DNA of 64,000 nucleotides from Phymorhynchus buccinoides (taxonomy: Eukaryota; Mollusca; Gastropoda; Neogastropoda; Raphitomidae), in contig CM065713.1 of assembly GCA_017654935.2 (NCBI GenBank), positions 11,118,603 to 11,182,602 of the forward strand, written 5' to 3'. How positions within the stretch are numbered: position 1 is the first letter of the stretch; each line of letters begins with the position of its first letter. Below are positions 8,882 through 20,070 of this stretch, piece by piece. Below the pieces are notes generated by a model. That model ran no database searches, was not told the origin of the DNA, and was given only the letters and a program-made list of their open reading frames with translations. The position numbers and the translations under genes are program-made.

Positions 8882-11392
8882 AATAATTTTAGGGTTAGGT
8901 TAGGGTAGGGTTTTTCCTTTTGACCAATGTCTTTCAAAGTTAGTATGAAATGTCAAGCATGTACATGACCAACAGCATGAATCCCTGATCCTTGTCATAG
9001 AAGATAAACATATATTTTTTAGGGTTAGGGTTAGGGTTAGCATTTTTCCTTTTGACCAATGTCCTTCAAAGTTGGTATGAGAAATGGTCAAGGCAATGAA
9101 GCATGTACACTATATAATTTTAGGGTTAACCTTCAAAGTTGGTATGAGGGATGGTCAAGGCATGAAGTTTACCTGACCAAACGTATGAATCCCCCCCTGT
9201 TTTTAAAAAAAATCATTCATAGAAGCAAAAAAAATTAGGGTGTATTATAATTATGTTAAATTTTCACTCGGCATAGAAGTTTTTTTCTATTTGACCAATG
9301 TCCTTCAAGTGCTATGTGGGATGGTCAAGGCATGAAGATTACATGACCAAAAGCATGAATCCCTGATCCTATTCATAGAAGATAATGTACACTATATAAT
9401 TTTAGGGTTAGGGTTAGGGTTAGGGGGTTTTTCCTTTTGACCAATGTCTTTCAAAGTTAGTATGAGGGATGGTCAAGGCATGAAGTTTACATGACCAACA
9501 GCATGAATCCCTGATCCTTGTCATAGAAGATAATGTACACTATATATTTTAGGGTTAGGGTTAGGGTTAGGGTTAGGGTTTTTCCTTTTGACCAATGTCC
9601 TTCAAAGTTGGTATGAGGGATGGTCAAGGCATGAAGTTAGGGTTAGGGTTAGGGTTAGATCATGTACACTATATAATTTTAGGGTTAGGGTTAGGGTTAG
9701 GGTTAGGGTTTTTCCTTTTGACCAATGTCCTTCAAAGTTGGTATGAGGGATGGTCAAGGCATGAAGTTAGGGTTAGGGTTAGGGTTAGATCATGTACACT
9801 ATATAATTTTAGGGTTAGGGTTAGGATTAGGGTTTTTCCTTTTGACCAATGTCTTTCAAAGTTAGTATGAGGGATAGGCATGAAGTTTACATGACCAACA
9901 GCATGAATCCCTGATCCTTGTCATAGAAGATAATGTACATTATATAATTTTAGGGTTAGGGTTAGGGTTAGGGTTAGGGTTTTTCCTTTTGACCAATGTC
10001 TTTCAAAGTTAGTATGAGGGATGGTCAAGGCATGAAGTTTACATGACCAACAGCATATAATCCCTGATCCTTGTCATAGAAGATAATGTACACTATATAA
10101 TTTTAGGGTTAGGGTTAGGGTTAGGGTTAGGGTTAGGGTTTTTCCTTTTGACCAATGTCCTTCAAAGTTGGTATGAGGGATGGTCAAGGCATGAAGTTAG
10201 GGTTAGCGTTAGGGTTAGATCATGTACACTATATAATTTTAGGGTTAGGGTTAGGGTTTTGTCCTTCAAAGTTGGTATGAGGGATGGTCAAGGCATAAAG
10301 TTTATCTGACCAAAAGTATGAATCCCTGACCCTGCTTTTTAAAAAAATCATTCATAGAAGAAAATTAGGGTTACACACTATGTATTATATGTTAAATTTT
10401 CACTCGGCATACAAGTTTTTTTCTATTTGACCAATGTCCTTGACAAGTGCTATGTGGGATGGTCAAGGCATGAAGTTTACATGACCAAAAGCATGAATCC
10501 CTGATCCTATTCATAGAAGATAATGTACACTATATAATTTTAGGGTTAGGGTTAGGGTTAGGGTTTTTCCTTTTGACCAATGTCTTTCAAAGTTAGTATG
10601 AGGGATGGTCAAGGCATGAAGTTTACATGACCAACAGCATGAATCCCTGATCCTTGTCATAGAAGATAATGTACACTATATAATTTTAGGGTTAGGGTTA
10701 GGGTTAGGGTTTTTCCTTTTGACCAATGTCCTTCAAAGTTGGTATGAGGGATGGTCAAGGCATGAAGTTAGGGTTAGGGTTAGATCATGTACACTATATA
10801 ATTTTAGGGTTAGGGTTAGGGTTAGGGTTTTGTCCTTCAAAGTTGGTATGAGGGATGGTCAAGGCATGAAGTTTACCTGACCAAAAGTATGAATCCCTGA
10901 CCCTGTTTTTAAAAAAAATCATTCATAGAAGCAAAAAATTAGGGTTACACACTATGTATTATATGTTAAATTTTCACTCGGCATAGAAGTTTTTTTCTAT
11001 TTGACCAATGTCCTTGACAAGTGCTATGTGGGATGGTCAATGCATGAAGTTTACATGACCAACAGCATGAATCCCTGATCCTATTCATAGAAGATAATGT
11101 ACACTATATAATTTTAGGGTTAGGGTTAGGGTTAGGTTCTTTCCTTTTGACCAATGTCCTTCAAAGTTGGTATGAGGGATGGTCAAGGCATGAAGTTAGG
11201 GTTAGGGTTAGGGTTAGATAATGTACACTTTATAATTTTAGGGTTAGGGTTAGTGTTAGGGTTTTGTCCTTCAAAGTTGGTATGAGGGATGGTCAAGGCA
11301 TGAAGTTTACATGACCAACAGCATGAATCCCTGATCCTATTCATAGAAGATAATGTACACTATATAATTTTAGGGTTAGGGTTAGGGTTATA
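8882..11392 (+). repeat. composite satellite with interspersed TTAGGG telomere-type repeats
   Basis: A 2.5-kb array. The core box is TTTTTCCTTTTGACCAATGTC, then TTCAAAGTTGGTATGAGGGA, TGGTCAAGGCATGAAG and GATAATGTACACTATATAAT. Each unit carries 2 to 6 tandem TTAGGG copies, all with the G-rich strand on plus. At least three unit types alternate: a long one with ACATGACCAACAGCATGAAT, a short one in which a second TTAGGG block replaces that part, and one carrying AATTTTCACTCGGCATAGAA. TTAGGG is the molluscan and vertebrate telomere repeat, so this is an interstitial or subtelomeric telomere-bearing satellite. Confidence 0.92.
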
Positions 11393-11807
<415 letters not shown>

Positions 11808-12050
11808 TCGGAACTCGGAATGTTTAATGACCCAGGCTAACAGCCCCTATCATGACAATAGAACAAAAATACATCAATATTTACATACACCCCCCTCCCC
11901 ATCCACACCCACAAACACATGCTTACACATGCGCGCACGCACACGCACGCATCAAACGTGCACACATACATTTTCACAGTCAAGCACGCCCGCGCGCATA
12001 TAAACGCTCACACGCACACCCACCCACACACACTCTCTCTCTCTCTCTCT

Positions 12051-13200
12051 CCGCTTAGCAGAAAGGCCTATAGCTAGTAGGCCTAGTACCAGAAATAGTA
12101 CAGTTACAGACTACTATTTCTAGCAGTAGCCACAAAGCTGGGGTAGGCCTAGTAGCGTGGCTGGGCCTCGGTTTTGCCTCGCAGCGGGCCCAATCAACTG
12201 CATTGGCGCGGGGAGATTTAAACGGGGACCGCGGATTTGAAAATCAGTTACAAACACAAACAAGATGATTTGCCAATTAGCGTTCATAGAATGCTTTTAT
12301 TTTCCTTTTTTTTTTTAAATCTGAAGGATGACAAAGATGTATTGTTCACAAAGGGGGAAAATCTATTTGTTAACAAAAGCATTACTAATTTTTTTAAATT
12401 TTTGCTTACAGACTAGATTCAGATTATGTTTGTTTTTTTGTTGTCTAAATTTAGAGACATCCAAAAACCTTTATAACCTATACATCTGTACAACTTGGTC
12501 TAACAGCGCGCCCTCCTTTCCCTAGCCTGTCTATTTATTTAGGCTGTAATCAGCACCCCCTGGGTTTGATGACAGCAAAGCACTTGGGAAGCCATCAAAC
12601 TTGACACTTGCTGATATTGGATGGAGCTCGCCTTCAGTTATACAGCTATGAGCAAAAAGGACTGATATGATTTGCTCAACACTGGATGTCTGGTGATGTC
12701 TGTTCACCTTACCTTTTACACCCTGCCAACATCTTTTGCACTGTTTTGATCCCAAACTGGGAAAGAAGGGATACAAGGAAGTGGATTGGGAAGGCTATGC
12801 AGGGTTCTGGAGGGAGGGTTTGAAGGATTGAGGAAATGGGTAGAATGAGAGAAACACACACACACAATAGTGACACATACACACACACTGACGACATTAA
12901 CATCTGTTTCTGTTTCTGTCTGGATGCGTCGCAAACAACACTTTTGGCGATACATTGCAACGGAACTAGAACATACTGATTGAAATTTATATAACTATAA
13001 GTTAGCACAGATAGCTTTAGCTAGCCAGGGAAAATAACCTAGGTTCTGAATCTGAATCTGAATCTGGCTACGCTGCGCTGTCCCACTGGACACTTATAGA
13101 GTTGTGCGTTGCGACACAAAGAAAAATAAACCAAACTAAAAATCAACACAAAAACAAAGAAACCAAAAATAGAAGTCTCCCCAGCATTTCATGTCTCAGA
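12051..13200. other. no supported gene; weak splice-like signals on minus
   Basis: Nothing recognisable is encoded. On the minus strand, TTTCCCAG near 12757 is followed by a 15-codon frame (FGIKTVQKMLAGCK) ending at AAAAGGTAAGG near 12711, which has the form acceptor-exon-donor. It matches no family I know and is too short to call. Confidence 0.3.
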
Positions 13201-13204
13201 TCAG

Positions 13205-14650
13205 GCCAATCCGGCTACTGTAGCGGCCCCCGGGGACGTACCCTGACCGGCACAGCCCCAACCATCATCGTCACTTTTTGCTGGGGAGGGAGTGATACAG
13301 TTAGAATGACAGTGTTGAGCTCCCGCTTAAAAGATACCAAGCAGGGAGCTTCTGCTGCAGATGCTGGAAGTGTGTTCCAAATTGGAACCGTCCTTGGAAG
13401 GAAGCTGAATTTCAAACAGTTTGTATTCTGGGGGAACTGCTGACATTTGTTCGAGTGATTCATTCTTTTTATTTATTTTGCTGTCCCATCTTCTGGGCTG
13501 TACAGTGGCGTTGCTCCCACGCCGCTCGTTCCGAATCCCAATTCGCAGCTACACCCGGGTTTGTTCAAGTCGCAGAAACCGAGACCAGCAGTCCAAGGGG
13601 AGCGAATCTATGTTAGGCCGTCAGGAGGCAACCAACCGAGGAGACACTGCACTTCTGCTGAGTCACTTCGGTGGAGTTCAGTGGAGCCTGTTCAGGACAC
13701 CACCTACTAAGCCCCCTACTGACGACACTATTCTCTTACTCGCGGAGCCAGCGTGAGTGAGGTCCTCCTCCGAGGGCGCCACCACGACCGTCCACCGACA
13801 GCTCCCCAGAACACATGACTTTGACCCGAACGCACCAAGGCATAGACTGGATTGGAAACCGAAACTGAGGTCACCATGAGAGCAGGGCATGCAAAGCCAC
13901 AGAATTTGAGACATTTTTTAATTTTATGATTGATGGAAAATGAGGCCGATGATAACGATGATGATGATGCTATGGAGTTCCATATCGGTCTGAGACTGCA
14001 TGGCAGGGCTGTATTCTACGCTTCCTTTCATAATGATATCCCGGCGTTAACCAGGCCCGAGAACTACAGACACCTGCAGTGTTGGTCTTGCAATTAGAGC
14101 AACACTCTCAGAAACGCATCCGTTAAGCGGATGAAACTCGACTGTGTGGCTTCAGTCTTCCCATTGAGCCCATAGCCACTCACTCTGGGTAGGAGTCGGT
14201 CCAGGACCGAAAAAACCCTCGCCTCTGATGGGATTCGAACCCAAGACCTCCCAGCCAGTAGTCCGCGACGCTAACCACTACACCACGGCGGCTGGTTGAG
14301 TGATTCATTCTTGTTCACATTGGCATGATGGTAAGGTATTGATTACAATTGATGTCAACAAGGTTACTTATGATTTTGGAGAATACTGTGAGCTGGATCT
14401 TCTGTCTCCTAGATTCTAGTGTTTCCCAGCCTATTGTTCATCCAGCATTGATGTAACGCTGCTGGTGTTGTGGTAACGGCTTGTTGCGTACCTGGCTGCT
14501 CTGCGTTGTACCATTTCGATCTTTGATATTTGGTCCTGGTGGTATGGACTCCAGACTGAGCAGCAGTATTCAAGGTGGGGACGAACGAGGGTCTTGTATG
14601 CATTGGCTTTTGTTTCTGTTTTGGGGCTCTTCAGATTTCGTCTTTCCTTC
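13205..14650 (-). pseudogene. LINE reverse transcriptase C-terminal fragment, split by a SINE
   Basis: On the minus strand the part at 14650-14313 reads AYKTLVRPHLEYCCSVWSPY, then VQRRAARYATSRYHNTSSV, then after a frameshift GWETLESRRQKIQLTVFSKI. The part at 13463-13215 continues CQQFPQNTNCLKFSFLPRTV, then WNTLPASAAEAP and FKRELN, the classic end of a jockey-group RT. The two parts join only if 13468-14297 is removed. An in-frame TGA precedes the junction and one frameshift lies near 14440, so this is an old dead copy. Confidence 0.9.
13468..14297 (-). mobile_element. tRNA-derived SINE, 830 bp, 15-bp target duplication
   Basis: Reading the minus strand from 14297, the head has an A-box-like GTGGTGTAGTGGTTAGCG and a B box GGTTCGAATCC, as in a tRNA-derived pol III promoter. 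It ends at 13468 in an AAATAAATAAAAA tail. GAGTGATTCATTCTT flanks it on both sides (13453-13467 and 14298-14312), a 15-bp duplication made by LINE-mediated insertion. The body carries CAGAGTGAGTGGCTATGGG and CACACAGTCGAGTTTCATCC, also seen at the palindrome apex (43.4-43.8 kb). At 830 bp it is long for a SINE, so a composite structure is possible. Confidence 0.9.
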
Positions 14651-15003
14651 CTTTCCTTCCAGCAACCACCATCAATTGCTGATTATTCTGTCACTGTAAA
14701 TTAGGAATCTTATAGGTTTTAGGAATCCTAATACACCATTTGCTCTTTTTTCCCAACGCAAATCGATGTTTTTCCACTAGAGGGTAAATAGCCATTACCC
14801 CCCTTTTTAACTGCAAGCTTGATTATTAAGTCATTAGGATTCCAACCTGTTTTAGGGAAGAATCCTTTAAAAAAAAAAAAATTTGTCTTTGTATAGGCCT
14901 ATAGGTTCTAAGCTAAATAGCTGTGATCGGCACTTTAGCATGCTATTTTAATTTATCGGTCACGGCAACGTAGCCTATTTGAAAACAATACAACACAGAC
15001 GAG

Positions 15004-15005
<2 letters not shown>
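14651..15005. other. no gene recognised
   Basis: AT-rich with an A12-13 run near 14869. No supported feature. Confidence 0.4.
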
Positions 15006-15039
<34 letters not shown>

Positions 15040-15053
15040 GCGTGCGCACGCGC

Positions 15054-15147
<94 letters not shown>
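15006..15147. repeat. (CA)n and (GA)n microsatellites
   Basis: (CA)n at 15006-15038 and (GA)n at 15056-15147. Confidence 0.97.
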
Positions 15148-15148
<1 letters not shown>

Positions 15149-15640
15149 ATGAATCTCATGTCTTTCACGTGAGCGTCTGGCCTATCTTTTGATTAATGAA
15201 TCAATATTTCTGAATAAGAACTCAATCTATCAAGCGTTTCTCTGTTTAGCTGAATTGTCTGTTCCAAACTAGGCCTATCATCGCTTCAATCTTTGATGAC
15301 AAGCTTTTGAATTGCAGCCGACGCCATTTTGAAATAGCTAGCTTCGCTAAGGCCGTTTCATGCGCCAAAAAATACCGCTCGTTTAGCTAGCCTAGCTTAG
15401 CTCAATTCCCTCGCCAATCGGAAACATACCTCAGGCTCTGGTTTGCCTAGTCTGCGTCCTACTAGGCTTATGCCCTTCTCTATCACTGGATACCTCAGTG
15501 ATATATAGATGTATTTATTATTTTGTAACAGAAATTGCTTTCTGTATGCTTAGAATTATGTTTGTGCGCGCGCGGCTTTGTTGCTACAAGCATTTATGTG
15601 TACACAACTAGGCCTGTTTGTGTGCAGGTGTGTTTGAACT
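15148..15640. other. no gene recognised
   Basis: Mixed sequence rich in GCTAGC and TAGCTT motifs. No open frame with a recognisable domain. Confidence 0.4.
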
Positions 15641-15644
15641 CTTT

Positions 15645-15674
15645 GTAGTCCCGGTTCTATAAGAACGGGACTAC
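15645..15674. repeat. 30-bp hairpin
   Basis: GTAGTCCCGGTTCT and AGAACGGGACTAC pair around an ATA loop. It sits at the left edge of the repeat-only region that extends to about 17.0 kb and may be the terminus of that larger element. Confidence 0.7.
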
Positions 15675-15749
15675 ATTACGATGGGGACGAGGGCTGTGCG
15701 TTTCTCTACTGTCTGTCTGTCTGTATGTACAAATACGCTTACAGTAGGC

Positions 15750-15750
<1 letters not shown>

Positions 15751-15799
<49 letters not shown>

Positions 15800-15835
15800 G
15801 CGTGTGCGTGTGCGTGCGTGCGTGCGTGTGCATGT
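15751..15835. repeat. (GT)n tract
   Basis: (GT)n over 15751-15793, grading into GTGCGTGC variants. Confidence 0.95.
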
Positions 15836-15945
15836 GCTTGCGCGTTTGTGTGTAAGCAAAATGTGTTATAGTCCATAGAACCTAAACCACTGGACCGATC
15901 ATAACTTAAAAATGTACAGAGAAGCTATTTTTAAAACGATCAGTT

Positions 15946-16105
15946 ACTAACATTCGCAAGTTTTACTTTTCTAACCGAGTCGTTCAATACTGGAATAATT
16001 TGTCCACTAACATAAATATATTCAAAAATCTTCTGGACAAAGACACAATGAGGTCATATTTTATACTACTTTCGATGAATAAAAAGAAGAAGAAGAAAAA
16101 GCCTA
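15946..16105 (+). pseudogene. LINE RT extreme C-terminus and (GAA) tail
   Basis: One frame reads TNIRKFYFSNRVVQYWNNLS, then IFKNLLDKDTMRSYF, and ends in AAG/AAA codons. The same motif (TNIRRHFFSNRVTNYWNALP, FKNLLDKD) occurs on the minus strand near 26.9-27.1 kb. Both are 3' ends of one LINE family. Everything upstream is missing. Confidence 0.85.
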
Positions 16106-16424
16106 TTCCACATTTTTGTTAAATTTTATAGTTTATCTGTAGAAAGCAAGCCACACTGAAACAAACCAGTCACAAAGGGCGTAAAGGGCCGCCAGGCCCA
16201 CTTCTAGCCATAATTACTACTACTTAAAACTTGGTACAATGATTCATTACACCTTGCAGATGTTGCCCACTATGTCAGATTCACAGAACAACAAGCCATA
16301 TCAACGTAATCCCAGTGTCGTATTTTTTTAAAGATAAAAAAGTTGATTATGTAAAAGATAATGGGTGAATTTAAACCAAGAGGTATATTTTAGGTGCGTT
16401 TCCTTTTATTAAGACTACTAGCGC

Positions 16425-16500
16425 AACGCCTAGTACTGGCAATGCACCGTACTGGTAATGCCTAGTAACGGTAACGCCAAGTACTGGTAACGCTGAGTAC
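16425..16500. repeat. 16-bp tandem repeat, about 5 units
   Basis: AACGCCTAGTACTGGC, AATGCACCGTACTGGT, AATGCCTAGTAACGGT, AACGCCAAGTACTGGT and AACGCTGAGTAC follow each other without gaps. Confidence 0.85.
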
Positions 16501-16985
16501 AGCAAATTTGAAGCGATTCGGTTAAGAAACGGCGGAGTTATAAGGCCCCGTTTCCCGTTGGCGCTGCTCTGAGAGTGACGCGCTCTCCCGATTCTCTGCA
16601 AATTTGCTGCCAGGCTTTGCCCGGGTCATAGCAAGCCTGACAGCAAATTTGAGGCGATTTGGTTATGAAATGGCGGAGGTATTCGTGAAAAGGTGAAGCG
16701 GCGTATAGCGCGCGCTTTGCTGAACCGATTCACTTCCGGTTTGGCACATCGATAGTCACCGTCCCCGGTCATCTACCTGCCAAATTTGAAGGCAATCGGT
16801 CCAGAAATGCGGGAGATATGGGTGCCGAGAGTCAGGCGGATACGCGTTTCGCGCATTTGCGAAACCGCGCAAATGACACGGCCGCCCCGGTTGCCGTTGC
16901 CATCGCCCCGTTAGGGCTCACAGCAAATTTGAAGCGATTCGGTCAAAAAACGGCGGAGTTATAAGGCCCGTTTTGTGTTTCAGAC
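16501..16985. repeat. internally repeated segment, four copies of one box
   Basis: The box CAGCAAATTTGAAGCGATTCG, then AACGGCGGAGTTATAAGG, occurs at about 16502 and 16921. Diverged versions lie at about 16641 and 16780 (CCAAATTTGAAGGCAATCGG, then GCGGGAGATATGGG). Spacing is about 140 bases. The segment ends with CAGACAGACAC and a (CA)n tract. The pattern suggests a duplicated internal block of a larger non-coding repeat. Confidence 0.75.
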
Positions 16986-17044
16986 AGACACACACACACA
17001 CACACACACGGCTTTTTACTATATGATGATGATGATGACTCCCA

Positions 17045-17360
17045 AACTAGCCCCCCCCCTTCCCCGGTGGGGATACCAGGGGGGTCTTTTGCATAACTAG
17101 TTCCCCCGCCTTCTGGAAGTTCTGTGCCTGTAACTTCCTCTAATCAGTCACTCTCTTTGACTCTACCTTTTCCCTTTGTTTACTGTCATCTACTATCTTT
17201 CTGCCTAACCGGTCCATTCTCTTCCCTTTTTTTTCAAGAAATACTTTCAAAAGATTTCCTCCAGCCGAAGTCGGACTTGCTGGGTCTTAGTTGGTAGGCG
17301 CATAACCGCAGCATGATGCGTCTGCGCTCATACTGGGTGATCGAAGAAGAAGAAGAAGAA
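17045..17360 (+). repeat. dispersed repeat family B, copy 1 (near full length)
   Basis: It starts in a C run, then CCCGCCTTCTGGAAGTTCTG, TCACTCTCTTTGACTCT, TACTGTCATCTACTATCTTT and CTCCAGCCGAAGTCGGAC, then CAGCATGATGCGTCTGCGC, and ends with GATCGAAG(AAG)n. The same order of blocks recurs at 38.69, 48.36 (inverted), 51.46 (5' part) and 58.60 kb, and as a 3' part near 18.22 kb. A G/C-run front and an (AAG)n tail suggest a SINE-like or LINE-3'-end retroposon. Confidence 0.85.
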
Positions 17361-18060
17361 ACTAGGGGGGCTTGGCACGGGCTGTATTGCAGCAGGTAAT
17401 GGGATGGGTTGGCCTTTGGGATGTTCCCCAACACCAGCTGTCCTCAAATCTCTTTGGCCAAAAGTGTGGGCAAGGCATTAATTTGCATTATATACAAATT
17501 CTAGCCCATCTCGCGGGAATATATGCTACCTGTTATCTAGCAGTCATGGTCGGAAGTAAAACCACATTACATGCACACAATGGTCAACCTATGGCGATAT
17601 TTTTGACGCCAGAGGGCAGTCAATGCATTAGGGGCTTATCACGCGATTTTCTTACTTGGGCGTAGTGAGAGAGAGAGAGTGATGGTAGACCACTCACTGT
17701 CTCTCTCTCTTTCTTTATCCCCAACTAATAATATAGAGAGGATTAGCCCCACACGAGCGTCATGCCCTCTGGCGTGAGAAAAATCGCACTAAGTCTCTCA
17801 TTAGACCGTGCCAAATTACATCGGCCACACAAACGCGAACAAATATAGCCAAACTTAGAGAGACAGAGCAGAAAGAAAGATTTGATGGAATCAAATGTGC
17901 ACAGAATGTCAGGGAGACTGTCACGATAGTTTATTAAGCATCAGTTTTAAACCGGCAAAATGTTATTGAAAATTTGAAATGAATGCATCAGATTAAATAA
18001 TCAATACTGTAACAACACACACACCGAATCACCCGTATGTCCCCCAAACACATACAAATC
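17361..18060. other. no gene; short inverted homology
   Basis: GACGCCAGAGGGCA near 17607 is mirrored by TGCCCTCTGGCGTGA near 17763, with GCGATTTT motifs around both. It may be a decayed inverted-repeat element. No protein is recognised. Confidence 0.35.
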
Positions 18061-18065
18061 TCCCC

Positions 18066-18310
18066 CTCCCCCCCCCCCCCCCCCCCCCCCCCCCCAACAT
18101 TCCTGGTCTTATTTTTAAAGCTTAGACTTGTTTGGATTTAGAAAGATCTAAAGTCTCTCTGTGCATGTTGTATGTGTGCGTTATTTGCTCAACTGATCTA
18201 GTCTTATCTAGACCCTGGATTTGGCAGCATGACACATCTGCGCTCATTTGACAGGACGCTGTATGAGTGGTATGGCTGATGAAGTATATTAGAGAAAAAC
18301 ATTTTGGGGG
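18066..18310 (+). repeat. poly-C tract and 3' part of repeat family B
   Basis: A run of about 30 C at 18066-18096, then at 18222-18290 GGCAGCATGACACATCTGCG and a CTCATTTGACAGGACGCTGT-type block, which matches the end of family B. Confidence 0.6.
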
Positions 18311-19518
18311 CACAGATCACTGTCTTTGATTCTTTTCTGTCTGATTACATCTAAGTACAAAGTCTAGATTATTTTACATAAAAAAAAGCCTAAAATACTG
18401 TTGTAAAAGATACTTATAATTTTCACACTATATGCGATAATCGGACATAAAGGATCTTTTCTTCAGGATTTCCCCCCATAAATTCATGTGGACCATTCCA
18501 GCCGAAATGTTACCAAAGATATTCCTTTAGAATATCTTTGATGTTACCTCAAGATGAATTTTTATTTTCAAGAATTAGTTTATCATACTTGCATGTAATA
18601 ACTAAAGGGCCAAACCATTTGAAATCACCATGGAAACCTCTCTTAGCAACGCCCTCTGTCCTGGCCGCCATCTTGATTTCAGCACTTAGTTCAGTGCAGG
18701 TTCAGTTGTTTACCCTGTAGATCTACTGAAATTATGTTAATATCAACACATAACAGAGGCTTCCAAAGGTAAGTTTAAAAAAAAAAGTTTATTAAGAAAG
18801 GCCTAAACTTTGTTATTATACCCAATTAGTTGACTTTTTTCTTCTCCGGTCAGAGAGTTTAAAGAAAACAGTTTAGTTAGAAAAAATGTCCTGTCACTGT
18901 CAGTTACGTTCGTTTGGAAGGAAAAGTTTTCATTGCTGATTGTTCCTTTGCGCAATTTTAACAATGAGTACTATTTTGCGTTAACAACTAGATCTAAGGA
19001 CCTTTCATAAAATGACTTTACTTTTAATTTTTGATTTGTACATTTTACAGAAAAGCCGTAACTGACAGGACAGTAACTGACAGAACATTTTGGCATCATT
19101 CATTTAATGTCTGAAAAGCCTAATATCGAAAGTTGTGAGAAGCTAAAGAGCCATGAATACAAATCATGATAGATCTAGGAAATACTACGTTTGTAGAATC
19201 ATTCATAAAAGAATTTTAGATCAATAGAAATTAATCTGCAGATCTAGATCTAAATGTCAGAATGTAATCACGTGAAGGATTTCAATGCTGACTTGAAAAA
19301 CAGTGCCGGTGTTATAAATGCACCCTGATAGAAAGCATAGAAAGGATAGTCAAAAATTCGATCATGATAATCATCAACGATTTACACAGAGATCTAAAAC
19401 ACAAGTGGTATCTTTTTCTTGATGAAACTAAAGACGAAGAGACGCACATAGGCCTGAATGACGTCATTTTCTAAGGAAAGGGCACTTGCTCTGTGTGTCA
19501 CTGTGTGTATGTGTATGC

Positions 19519-19590
<72 letters not shown>

Positions 19591-19990
19591 CTCTAGGCAG
19601 ACAGACATACAGATATAGATACAGAGAAGATAATGTTTGTTCTTTTTTCTTGATACCTGGATGTGGACGAATGGCGGCTGTGTCATGAAATTTGGCTCTG
19701 CTTGAATTCCAATGTTTTCTGGCTGAAATTCAGCGCAATGGCTCTAAATTTTTGTTAATTTTATTGCTTTAAGGGCCATTTTTGTTTTGAATCACTTTTT
19801 AGTTGGAATTCAAGTCAAAGTGTTGGAGTTAGTGTAGTTCAGTGACCATGCAATTTCAGACTGAATAAATACAAATCCCGCCAATATCGACTAGTCTAGA
19901 TCTAAATAACCGTGCACATACTTTTTACGTGTTTTTTTTAAATTCTCCTAGTTACCGTTTTTCAGTTTAAAATATTCTTGTTATACAGAG
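18311..19990. other. no gene recognised
   Basis: AT-rich. It includes a (GT)n/(GA)n microsatellite at about 19514-19588 and several short AGATCTA clusters near 19180-19260. No supported coding feature. The last part may hold the 5' UTR of the LINE that follows. Confidence 0.4.
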
Positions 19991-20070
19991 TTAATTAAAA
20001 TTACTATTACTAACTGACTGATATGGTAAGTCGTAACTCTATTTCTTTTTCGTTTTTGTATTATTCATAG

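Noticed and set aside
9595..9870. 91-codon Gly/Leu/Arg/Val frame
   Set aside because: Translation of TTAGGG repeats in the satellite.
12531..12776. 81-codon minus-strand frame that looks protein-like
   Set aside because: No recognisable domain, and the splice-like sites on either side imply a different reading.
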